Part shown: piece after piece, positions 49,805-57,486 of the stretch
How the letters are laid out: each line of letters opens with the position of its first letter
Numbering within the stretch: position 1 is the stretch's first letter
Assembly: GCF_901764995.1 (NCBI RefSeq)
Contig: NZ_CABFKI010000003.1
Location: 124,001-188,000, forward strand
Direction: 5' to 3'
DNA: 64,000 nt
Source of the DNA: Actinobacillus porcinus
GTDB lineage: Bacteria > Pseudomonadota > Gammaproteobacteria > Enterobacterales > Pasteurellaceae
Position numbers and translations under genes: made by a program
The notes under the pieces: model-generated
Databases searched by the model: none
Told to the model about the DNA's origin: nothing
Seen by the model: only the letters and a program-made list of their open reading frames with translations

Positions 49805-51019
49805 TTAATAGCTATTCAAACAAACATTCGTGTAAAAACTACCATTAATTTGTGTTTTATATAGATGAAACTTTCGATAAGCTTCAAATAATTCTGTATT
49901 GGGTGGTGTTGGGTTTTGCCAAAAATTAGCTAACGTTCCCTGATACGTTAAACCGGCGATATCATAATTCGCTCTACCTAATGTTATCGTTGGAACATGA
50001 TGTAGCAATGCGGAAAGGCCACTAGTGCTATTTAACGTAACCATTCCTTTTGCTTTTCTTAAAAATACGGGCATAGGCACATCGTGAACATAAAATACAC
50101 GATTTTTTATCTGTGGATATTGATCACAAATTTCATTAATTGTATTAGTGTAATCAATAAAACCTCTATCCATAGGGTGATGTTTTATGATTAAATTTAA
50201 TTTTTCAGGTGCATGTTTAGCAAAAGAAATGAGAACTTCAGATAAAAAATGTTCTACATTTTTAAAATCACAATGTACTCTAACTTGACTATCATCATAA
50301 ACCTGTAATGGTACAATAAAAAAATCGCCTAATTCATTATTAGTCACTTTTTGACTAAATTGATAATCTCGAGAATAATAATAGAGGCGTTTAATCCCGG
50401 ATGTTATCCATAAACGAATATAATAAATCAAAGACAATTCTTTATGATGTTGATAGTGAGGATATTTTTTCTGTTTACAAAAAGCGGCAGAATAATATTT
50501 TATCGCGTTTTCTGCCATAGGCAGAAAACCTTTAGCTAAAGGTTTGGGCGCAATGGGTTCCGGTAGAGCTTGGTAATGATTTTCTAAAAAAAATTTAGCA
50601 TTTTTGGGAATAGGAGAGAATGCATTAACCCCCTGTTTTTCTAATGTAACATAGTGCGGTCTAAAATAACCCTCTTCAAAAACCCAAAATTGAACACCAT
50701 ATTTTTCACAAATACGTTTAGCGATTTTATGATAAGGGCGATGATCTCCAAAACAAAGAATACTATCAATATGATTTTGTTTAATAAAATGTACTAAAAA
50801 ACATTCCCAATCTTGAATAGACTGCTGATAATTAATGGTGTTTTTATGGTTTTTAAAATAAAAATATTCATCACCGCCATTAAAGTTAATTTTATAGACC
50901 GATTTATTTTGTTGTTCTAACCAACGGCTTAAGTCCTTGAAAAAATGCCCAATTGGACCCTGTAATAATACAATGTTTTTTGATGAAGCTACGAGTTCAT
51001 CTAAATAATGTTTTAACAT
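49805..51019 (-). CDS. kpsS: Capsule beta-Kdo transferase KpsS
   Basis: 404 residues of the KpsS/LipB family: LLQGPIGHFFKDLSRWL at the N-terminus, ILCFGDHRPYHKIA, FWVFEEGYFRPHYVTLE, LIIKHHPMDRGF and TLNSTSGLSALLHH. The last two blocks are the GT-B donor-site motifs. With KpsC it builds the poly-beta-Kdo linker on phosphatidylglycerol that anchors ABC-exported capsules. It is the last gene of the capsule locus and follows kpsC by nine bases. In Pasteurellaceae it is also called phyB, hcsB or lipB. Confidence 0.92.
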   Translation of the reverse strand: MLKHYLDELVASSKNIVLLQGPIGHFFKDLSRWLEQQNKSVYKINFNGGDEYFYFKNHKNTINYQQSIQDWECFLVHFIKQNHIDSILCFGDHRPYHKIAKRICEKYGVQFWVFEEGYFRPHYVTLEKQGVNAFSPIPKNAKFFLENHYQALPEPIAPKPLAKGFLPMAENAIKYYSAAFCKQKKYPHYQHHKELSLIYYIRLWITSGIKRLYYYSRDYQFSQKVTNNELGDFFIVPLQVYDDSQVRVHCDFKNVEHFLSEVLISFAKHAPEKLNLIIKHHPMDRGFIDYTNTINEICDQYPQIKNRVFYVHDVPMPVFLRKAKGMVTLNSTSGLSALLHHVPTITLGRANYDIAGLTYQGTLANFWQNPTPPNTELFEAYRKFHLYKTQINGSFYTNVCLNSY

Positions 51020-51028
51020 AATCCCCTT

Positions 51029-53062
51029 CTATAGAAAATAAACTTTGAATAAGTGTTTTAATTTATTGAATTGTTTTTTAGCCCAAGATTGGCGAATGCT
51101 CTTTTTACTTTCTAATTGTTTTGTTGTTAAATAGTGAATAATTGTTTTAGCGTCACTTAATTGCTTAGTTACCGGATTAAAATAAATAGGGTAGTCATTT
51201 AATGTTGCTGCAATTAATTCTAATAACGAGAGTTTTCTTGTACGTCTTGGCAAAGCAATATGATCAATTGTTAACCCCCAGTTAGCATAAAATGGTAACC
51301 CATAACAATGTACAATTTTATTGCGCAAAAGTGCTTCAAAACCGGCTAAAGATGTCATAGTATGAACTTCATCAACTGCCATAATACAGGACAAAATATT
51401 GCTTTCTGTTACAACTAAATCAGCGAATTGAGCTGTTTGTGATGGTTCTATATGCCCAATTCTATTGCCACTGACCACATCCGGATGAGGTTTATAAATA
51501 ATATAATCTGTTGGATTTTCTAACCGCACTTTTTTTAATAATGCCAAATTAGACTGAATTTCCGGTGAACCTGTTTTAATTGAAGCATCATCTTCAACTT
51601 GTCCCACTACTAAGATTTTTTTTCGATGAGAAACCGTTAAGTTTAATTCATTTGCACCAACATTATATTTCCCTATATTTTGTGAAACTAATAAATTTTG
51701 TAATATTTTTGCTTGTTGTAATTCTTCTTCAGTAAAGGCTTTTGTTTGCAGGATATATTCTAATCGTGAGATTTTTTGCGAATTAAAATAAATACCTAAA
51801 TCATCAACAACAATAGAAAGGGGCGCTACAAGATTAGAGCCTAATCCTACAGAACGAATAAATCCATCTTCAACCTGTAATGTCGAAATATGATTCTTTT
51901 TAGCAAAATCTAATAATAAAGGCTTGCCATTGCCCCAAATTAATAAGCGATTATTTTCTTTCCAATTAACATGTTTAAGTCTATTAATATGAGAAACAAA
52001 ATGCAACCGGCAGCTTGGTAATTTAAAAAAAGGTTTTAAAACGGAACGCTTCCAAAAAGACATACCGACACAATATAAATTACCTGCGAATTGTAGATTT
52101 AACTTTTTTTGTTTGTGCAAATAATGAATAACATCAAAAATATTGCCTATTTCTCCAGAATTAGGATTAATATACCGACTATATTGAAAATAGGCAGCTT
52201 GAAATAAAGTCAATAAATCGCAAGTTTTACGTCTTGAGAATGTAGCAAGTGACTTTGCAATAGGGTGACGATCATCTGTCAGCCCCCAACCACAAAACCA
52301 AGGGACGCCAAACGTCACCACAGGCTTATTGAGCATAAGTGCTTCAAATCCCATTTGTGAAGTCACACAATACACTTTCTTCACGTTGCGAAGCAAGGAA
52401 AGCGGATTAATATCTTCGGCTAACAGCACGATATTAGCCGCTAATTGCTGTGAAAGTGCGGTTAAATAACCTTGCTTTTTGCCTGACAATACGTCAGGAT
52501 GCGTTTTCACGAAAATAGTGGATTGCGGATTTTCTTGAATAGCCGCTTCTAGCATTTGCTGAAAACAATGTGCATCCGCCTGCCCATATTGAATCGCCAT
52601 ATCCCCCACAGTTTGATCCACCACCAAGACAGCATTTTCATCCATTGACATCCGACAATCAGGCGCATGGTTATATTTGCTCAATTGAAAATCCACAATT
52701 AAACGATGTGCCAACCGCACTTTTTCCGTTATCAAATCAGGCGATGATTGCAAAATCAACTTTTCCAACCGTGATGGCTTAGTGGTATCGTAGTAAATCC
52801 CTAAATCGTCAACCACCATAGAAAAGGGCGGATATCCTTTGACTCCTAACCCTACTGAACGCAAAAAACCGTCTTCTAAGGCAATAAAAGGCAACTGATG
52901 ACGCGCTGCAAAATCCCTCGCTTTTTTTGTTGAGGGACGATAACCCCAACCCACAACTTGTTGAATATTTTTTGAGTGGGTTAATATTAATTTCATATCC
53001 GACAAAAAAGATGTCAAGAATGGGATTTTTAGAATACCTTTGGAAAATATGCGAGTTATCAT
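51029..53062 (-). CDS. kpsC: Capsule beta-Kdo transferase KpsC
   Basis: 677 residues with an internal duplication: both halves have the blocks ALEDGFLRSVGLG / QVEDGFIRSVGLG, MVVDDLGIYYD / IVVDDLGIYFN, VVDQTVGDMA / VVGQVEDDAS, and the TSQMGFEAL / TSLAGFEAL donor-site motif. This two-module build (alternating beta-2,4 and beta-2,7 Kdo transfer) is diagnostic of KpsC/LipA. Three perfect Hin-type uptake sequences fall in it, unlike the genes to its right. Cytoplasmic, membrane-associated. Also called phyA or hcsA. Confidence 0.93.
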   Translation of the reverse strand: MITRIFSKGILKIPFLTSFLSDMKLILTHSKNIQQVVGWGYRPSTKKARDFAARHQLPFIALEDGFLRSVGLGVKGYPPFSMVVDDLGIYYDTTKPSRLEKLILQSSPDLITEKVRLAHRLIVDFQLSKYNHAPDCRMSMDENAVLVVDQTVGDMAIQYGQADAHCFQQMLEAAIQENPQSTIFVKTHPDVLSGKKQGYLTALSQQLAANIVLLAEDINPLSLLRNVKKVYCVTSQMGFEALMLNKPVVTFGVPWFCGWGLTDDRHPIAKSLATFSRRKTCDLLTLFQAAYFQYSRYINPNSGEIGNIFDVIHYLHKQKKLNLQFAGNLYCVGMSFWKRSVLKPFFKLPSCRLHFVSHINRLKHVNWKENNRLLIWGNGKPLLLDFAKKNHISTLQVEDGFIRSVGLGSNLVAPLSIVVDDLGIYFNSQKISRLEYILQTKAFTEEELQQAKILQNLLVSQNIGKYNVGANELNLTVSHRKKILVVGQVEDDASIKTGSPEIQSNLALLKKVRLENPTDYIIYKPHPDVVSGNRIGHIEPSQTAQFADLVVTESNILSCIMAVDEVHTMTSLAGFEALLRNKIVHCYGLPFYANWGLTIDHIALPRRTRKLSLLELIAATLNDYPIYFNPVTKQLSDAKTIIHYLTTKQLESKKSIRQSWAKKQFNKLKHLFKVYFL

Positions 53063-53068
53063 AAATGA

Positions 53069-53707
53069 TTAATTTCTGATATTAATTAGATTTTCAACTA
53101 ATAAATGAACTCGTGTTGAAGGATTTGGTTCATTATTGATTTCACTATCTATTAAGGCATTCATAGCATTCTTTTTAGCTGTATTAAGATAGGGTAATAA
53201 GATTGTATAAATCCCTGGTCTAGCTTTTTTATAAATTTCATTAAATGTTTTTTTCCAATGTATATTTAATAAATCTACACACATATCTCCCGCACTTTTG
53301 GAACCAGTCCCGATAATTGGTGCTCGAGAAGCTATAAAATGACATAAATACCAATATTCAAAGCTTGGATAAGAAACAATTAACTGAATATTATTTACTT
53401 TTGCCAGCTTTTGAGCTTCATTAAATGTAGAATGATTATCACGATCAATGACGCAAAAAACTTCATCAAAGTCTAAATATTGACGTTGTTCTTCTCTTTT
53501 TTGTATAGCAGTTTCAACAACGGATTTCGGATCAGAATTATTTCCGGAATAGACTTTAATATTTACTGACGAAAGTTTTTCTTTAAGAATTAAATTCTCA
53601 AAATATAATTTCTCTGTTTTTTGTCCTTCACAAACAATTAATACTGTCTTATAAGCTTCTCTTTTAGGTGATTTTCGAGTTAACTCACGATTTTTTCGTT
53701 TCGCCAT
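53069..53707 (-). CDS. RloB-like protein (AbiLii-type, TOPRIM-like)
   Basis: 212 residues starting MAKRKNRELTRKSPKREAYK. Motifs: VLIVCEGQKTEKLYFENL (acidic Glu of a TOPRIM-like fold), FCVIDRDNH (Asp pair) and SYPSFEYWYLCHF, the RloB pattern. RloB is encoded with an RloA-type ATPase, and the pair corresponds to AbiL-type phage-defence modules. It starts five bases after the ATPase stop codon. ATG 53707 is preferred to the overlapping TTG at 53725. Placed between the capsule genes and an IS element; no link to capsule synthesis is expected. Confidence 0.85.
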   Translation of the reverse strand: MAKRKNRELTRKSPKREAYKTVLIVCEGQKTEKLYFENLILKEKLSSVNIKVYSGNNSDPKSVVETAIQKREEQRQYLDFDEVFCVIDRDNHSTFNEAQKLAKVNNIQLIVSYPSFEYWYLCHFIASRAPIIGTGSKSAGDMCVDLLNIHWKKTFNEIYKKARPGIYTILLPYLNTAKKNAMNALIDSEINNEPNPSTRVHLLVENLINIRN

Positions 53708-53712
53708 AGAAA

Positions 53713-55029
53713 TTACACACTCCAAAATTCTTTTGGTAGTTGAAAATCCTGAAATACCGGTTTTGCACCATATTTCCCATGTAAATAATATTCTTCTATA
53801 TCTTCACGATTTACATGAGGTTTGAAGTCGGTTAAAGGATATAAATTTGTTGAGCGATCCTTTCTTTTTTCGCAGAACCAAACTTGATCACGTCGTAATA
53901 GATTTTTTCTTAAAACAGATGTTTCATGTGTTGTAAAAATAAGTTGAGCATTTTTTTCATTAACTGATGAATTAAATAGTTGAACAATAAATCGAACTAA
54001 ATCAGGATGAAGACTTTTATTTAATTCATCAATAATTAATGTATCACCATTATGTAATACAGCTAGAACAAGACCTGCAAATTCAAATAGTTTTTGGGTT
54101 CCATCAGACTCCTCTCTTAAATTTATTTTTTGTGAATAACCTAAATCATCATTATAGACAAAAAAAGTCTCATTTTGAGAGATAAGTTGTTCTTTTAAAT
54201 CATTTAAAATTTCTGTTCTAATATGTTCAGGGAGTTTATCTGATAAATCATTAATATTAATTTGTGGTTTTTCAAAAACAATATCATTTAAATCAATTCC
54301 TGAAGCGCGTAACAGTTGAATTAAAATAGATTTATTTCTTTCAGATTCTTTACAAAAATCTTTTGAAATTTGATTGCTAATTCGATCTGTTCTTACGATT
54401 GGCATTCGGCTGGTTAATGTATAATAAATTGGTTTTAATTGTTCACTATTTAGATGAACAGAAGTTGAAAGAAATAATTGATCAGGGCGAGTTTGGTTTT
54501 GCCAACTTGTTTTTGCACCTTTAAAATATTCTGACATTTTCCAATCATAATTAGATGAATCTGTATTATATTGACGATAGAACCAATTTTGTTCTCTACC
54601 TTTAGGATAGACACTTAACCATTCTTCATAAACGATAGAATGATCTACAACAAACCCATAATCTACCCGAGTGGGTTGTAAATTGCCTTGTTCATTCATT
54701 AGATCTACAACAAAAGAAATATCGTAAACTGTCGGAAGTATTTGAGTATTATGGTCAAAAATAAAATATTCAGTTTGGATAGATTCATTAGGACTTTTAT
54801 TAAATGAATTAGCCACAATATTAATCATTGAATCTAATGACTTAATAATATTAGATTTTCCTGAAGCATTAGCACCATAAATAACCGCTGATTTTAAAAG
54901 TAAAGGTGTTGACTTTGCTTTGCTATCAAAATAATTATCAGGTTTTTCATCCGTTGAACTTCGAACTAATGATAATGTTTGCTCATCTTTTATTGAGCGA
55001 TAATTTTCCACTGAGAACTGAATTAACAT
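53713..55029 (-). CDS. RloA-like AAA-family ATPase (AbiLi-type)
   Basis: 438 residues. N-terminal LIQFSVENYRSIKDEQTLSL is the start of SMC/OLD-like ATPases; Walker A is YGANASGKSN, the signature-like segment is REESDGTQKLFEFAG, and Walker B is TLIIDELNKSLHPDL followed by the H-loop FTTHET. It should sense or signal to its partner RloB downstream (five-base gap). AGG eight bases before ATG 55029 sets the start. AT-rich, without perfect uptake sequences, so likely acquired. Confidence 0.88.
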   Translation of the reverse strand: MLIQFSVENYRSIKDEQTLSLVRSSTDEKPDNYFDSKAKSTPLLLKSAVIYGANASGKSNIIKSLDSMINIVANSFNKSPNESIQTEYFIFDHNTQILPTVYDISFVVDLMNEQGNLQPTRVDYGFVVDHSIVYEEWLSVYPKGREQNWFYRQYNTDSSNYDWKMSEYFKGAKTSWQNQTRPDQLFLSTSVHLNSEQLKPIYYTLTSRMPIVRTDRISNQISKDFCKESERNKSILIQLLRASGIDLNDIVFEKPQININDLSDKLPEHIRTEILNDLKEQLISQNETFFVYNDDLGYSQKINLREESDGTQKLFEFAGLVLAVLHNGDTLIIDELNKSLHPDLVRFIVQLFNSSVNEKNAQLIFTTHETSVLRKNLLRRDQVWFCEKRKDRSTNLYPLTDFKPHVNREDIEEYYLHGKYGAKPVFQDFQLPKEFWSV

Positions 55030-55108
55030 AATAAAACCTATTTTCATATCGAAAGTTGGTAAAACTTACCGTAAAGTTGTTTTTATTATACCTTATTAAG
55101 GGGTTAAT

Positions 55109-55239
55109 TCACACATAATTTAGGCTGTATTCGGATAAACAGAAAACAATGTCATCTTGTTTAACGGCAATCTCATTGGGGACGCAAAAAGGGTTTTGCA
55201 AAAGTGCTAATTTAGGTGGTTCTTTCTGTTTTAAACACT
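55109..55239 (-). pseudogene. C-terminal remnant of a gene cut by the IS element
   Basis: A frame that runs out of the left IS end on the minus strand reads L-K-Q-K-E-P-P-K-L-A-L-L-Q-N, then PFCVPNEIAVKQDDIVFCL and SEYSLNYV before a stop at 55109-55111. The wording looks like real protein (a TrkA-C-like pattern of Val-Pro-Asn ... Lys-Gln-Asp-Asp-Ile-Val), but the parent family is not identified. The upstream part is not found on the other side of the IS, so flanking DNA was lost or rearranged. Confidence 0.45.
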
Positions 55240-55252
55240 GTGTAGTGATCAA

Positions 55253-56038
55253 CTAATTCAACAGTCCCCGATAAGTTTTTTCAGCTAACATCGGGGGCAA
55301 GCCTTGATTATAGCTATGTGGGCGAGTGTGGTTGTAATACACCACATAATCTCTCACATCTTTGACCGCACTTTCAAAATCAGCATAGCCACCGTAGGCC
55401 ATCCACTCATACTTAAAACTTCTGAACCAACGCTCCATCGGTGCATTGTCCCAGCAGTTGCCCCGTCGGCTCATACTTTGCGTTAGCTTGTGTTTTTGCA
55501 CACACCGGGTAAATTGCTTACTCCCATAAATACTGCCTTGGTCTGAGTGGAACAGCATCGTTTTCGTGCGTTTGATATGTAACATGACATGATTTAACGC
55601 ATCCACAACCAATTGCGCATCGTGGTATCGACGCAGTTTCCAACCGACAACTTGACGAGTTAACAGGTTAATCACCACCGCTAAATAGCACCAAACCCCA
55701 TTGACTTTAATGTACGTCGTGTCGCCACAAAGCACCGTCGTTTGTGGCGTTGGGGTAAATTCTCGCTTCAAGTGATTAGCAAAAATTTGCCCGGTTTCTT
55801 TATTTCGGTTATACCATTTTTGTGGTTGTTTGCTAAATAATCCCTGTTGAATCATTAAATTACGAATCAGCGGCAAACCGGCTCGAATCCCTTTTTGTCT
55901 CAAACCTGATTGAACCGTTCGCTTGCCTGCAGATTGACGACTTGCCTCAAAAATGAGCTTGATTTCAATCGCAAGTGCAGTGTGTTTTTTCACGGTTTTT
56001 GGCTGCATCAAACGTGCGTAATAGGCACTTTCTGACAC
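55253..56038 (-). CDS. IS3-family transposase, OrfB part
   Basis: 261 residues from GTG 56038, with the DDE catalytic core: Asp in LCGDTTYIKV, Asp in LFHSDQGSIYGS, Glu in NCWDNAPMERWFRSFKYEW, and the HTRPHSYNQGLPP C-terminal motif. The frame is open upstream to the slippery site, so the active form is probably an OrfAB fusion made by -1 frameshifting. The N-terminal segment (G-V-S-E-S-A-Y-Y-A-R) and HTH_21-like stretch are also typical. Confidence 0.92.
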   Translation of the reverse strand: MSESAYYARLMQPKTVKKHTALAIEIKLIFEASRQSAGKRTVQSGLRQKGIRAGLPLIRNLMIQQGLFSKQPQKWYNRNKETGQIFANHLKREFTPTPQTTVLCGDTTYIKVNGVWCYLAVVINLLTRQVVGWKLRRYHDAQLVVDALNHVMLHIKRTKTMLFHSDQGSIYGSKQFTRCVQKHKLTQSMSRRGNCWDNAPMERWFRSFKYEWMAYGGYADFESAVKDVRDYVVYYNHTRPHSYNQGLPPMLAEKTYRGLLN

Positions 56039-56076
56039 ACCAAATAACGCGCATAAACGCTTAATGCCGTGCGATT

Positions 56077-56400
56077 TTAACGTCGTGACCGCTTGGTATC
56101 GCTGTTCTCGAGAGACATTAAAATCGCTGTAGCCTTTTTTAGAATTTCTTTATCCTCTTCCAGCTCTTTGATACGGTTTTCTAACTCTCGAATGCGTTGT
56201 TGTTCAGGGTTGATTGGCTTTGAACCCGGCAACACATAGCCCTGACATTCCGCTTGAACTTGACTTACCCAGCGACGCAACGCGGTTTCACCAATGTCGA
56301 GTTCTTTGCAAGCTTGTGCAATAGAATATTTACGATCGGTAATCAATTTTACTGCTTCAGCTTTAAATTCTGCACTAAAGGTTCTTCTAGGTCTTCGCAT
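56077..56400 (-). CDS. IS3-family transposase, OrfA part
   Basis: 107 residues: N-terminal helix-turn-helix (RTFSAEFKAEAVKLITDRKYSIAQACKEL, then I-G-E-T-A-L-R-R-W-V) that binds the IS ends, followed by a leucine-zipper coiled coil (RIRELENRIKELEEDKEIL). The slippery A6G sequence on the minus strand lies at 56140-56134, within the K-K-A codons, allowing a shift into orfB. Confidence 0.92.
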   Translation of the reverse strand: MRRPRRTFSAEFKAEAVKLITDRKYSIAQACKELDIGETALRRWVSQVQAECQGYVLPGSKPINPEQQRIRELENRIKELEEDKEILKKATAILMSLENSDTKRSRR

Positions 56401-56555
56401 TTTTATATCCTCATTTTGGGTTTAATTTTACCACCTATTGAGGACTGCGGGATTAGTGTACCACTACACAGCAACTATTTTGTCTACTATGCCCTTTTAA
56501 TTATGAGGATAAAATTTGATGACATATTGTTTGAAAGATTGGTTGTATCTAGTAA

Positions 56556-56611
56556 TAAAAAATCTGCACCTTAATTAGTTGGGTGTGTAGCCTAACTTCT
56601 GAAGTGCAGAT
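56556..56611 (-). terminator. Terminator after the capsule acetyltransferase gene
   Basis: On the minus strand GTGCAGAT/ATCTGCAC (arms at 56604-56611 and 56562-56569) with inner AGTTAGG/CCCAACT pairing, followed by a T-run at 56561-56556. It would end the transcript of the serotype-specific capsule genes before the IS. The rest of 56471-56670 holds two similar copies of TTTTGTCTAxTAxxCCxTTTT (about 56478 and 56627). Confidence 0.7.
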
Positions 56612-56670
56612 CATTATTAACTAAGCCTTTTGTCTATTACACCTTTTTGCTATTCACAAATATTCGTTTA

Positions 56671-57396
56671 TTATACTTGTAACTCGGATAGAGTTAGAGA
56701 CTTTATAGCTATATGTTTTAGATCATTTTTCAAAACTTTTTCATTAAGTTCATCTATAAATTGCTCAGGATTATTTGCATTTAATCCGTTAAAATCTTCT
56801 AGATGATAATTCCACCATTCTATTTGCTGAATTTTTTGAATTAAATCGTCACTAAAACGGAATCTAATAATTCTAGCTGGGTTTCCTCCAACAATGGCAA
56901 ACGGCGGAACATCTTTCGTAACTACCGAGTTAGCTGCAATAATTGCACCATTACCAATTTTAAGGTGGCTTTTTAAAACCACACCAGAACCAATCCAAAC
57001 ATCATTACCTATTTCAATGTTTCTATCTTGGCGAGCTATATTACTAAGATCTTCTCCTATTAAATTATGATAACCGGAGTTATAAAAAACAGGTGATGTA
57101 GAAATCCAATCGGGGAAGTGGTGAGCCCCCATAATGGAAACATTGACAGCAATACTACAAAATCGCCCTACTTTAACACCATAGCCTAAATTACTGCCAC
57201 TATAACTATGACATCCCATAGACCATAATGTATTACAAAATCCCCAGAAGGTAACATTGCTTTCTAAACTAATATCTTTATTGACAGATAAAACAATATT
57301 TGGGTTATTCACCGCATGGTGAATTGTAATCTTGTTTTCTAAAAGTTTATCTTTGATAGCATTAAAAGGGATTTTAATAACATCATTTGATTTCAT
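56671..57396 (-). CDS. Left-handed beta-helix (CatB/LbetaH-type) acetyltransferase
   Basis: 241 residues. Hexapeptide repeats begin near residue 45 and are clear in VGRFCSIAVNVSIMGAHHFPDW, IGNDVWIGSGVVLKSHLKIGNGAIIAANSVV and AIVGGNPARIIRFRF; the His of the G-A-H-H segment is the likely catalytic base. Xenobiotic-type O-acetyltransferases of this shape are common in capsule loci, where they acetylate the polymer. ATG 57396 has AAGGA correctly placed and replaces the longer open frame to 57429. Last gene before a terminator. Confidence 0.87.
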   Translation of the reverse strand: MKSNDVIKIPFNAIKDKLLENKITIHHAVNNPNIVLSVNKDISLESNVTFWGFCNTLWSMGCHSYSGSNLGYGVKVGRFCSIAVNVSIMGAHHFPDWISTSPVFYNSGYHNLIGEDLSNIARQDRNIEIGNDVWIGSGVVLKSHLKIGNGAIIAANSVVTKDVPPFAIVGGNPARIIRFRFSDDLIQKIQQIEWWNYHLEDFNGLNANNPEQFIDELNEKVLKNDLKHIAIKSLTLSELQV

Positions 57397-57486
57397 TGTT
57401 TTCCTTAAGTTTGTAATACAATTAATCATTCAATACATTTTGGCAAGAAAAAATCGTAAAATACATTCTTGCAAAGAAGATAAAAA

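Larger units (their letters stand above)
55239..56471 (-). mobile_element. IS3-family insertion sequence
   Basis: About 1.23 kb, bounded by imperfect inverted repeats. The left end reads CTGTGTAGTGATCAACTAAT and the right end, in complement, CTGTGTAGTGGTACACTAAT; similarity continues inward to CAGTCC. It has two overlapping frames, orfA and orfB, and an A6G slippery site (56134-56140) typical of IS3 elements. No 3-5 bp target duplication is visible (flanks ACA and CAA), which points to a rearrangement or an old insertion. The transposase looks intact. One perfect Hin-type uptake sequence lies in orfB. Confidence 0.92.

Noticed and set aside
49640-49864. 74-codon frame between rlmM and kpsS
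   Set aside because: Hydrophobic, without a ribosome-binding site, and overlapping the end of kpsS in antisense. Nothing to support a gene.
56254-56574. 106-codon plus-strand frame across the right IS end
   Set aside because: Mostly antisense to orfA and continuing into the IS flank; no family resemblance and no translation signals.
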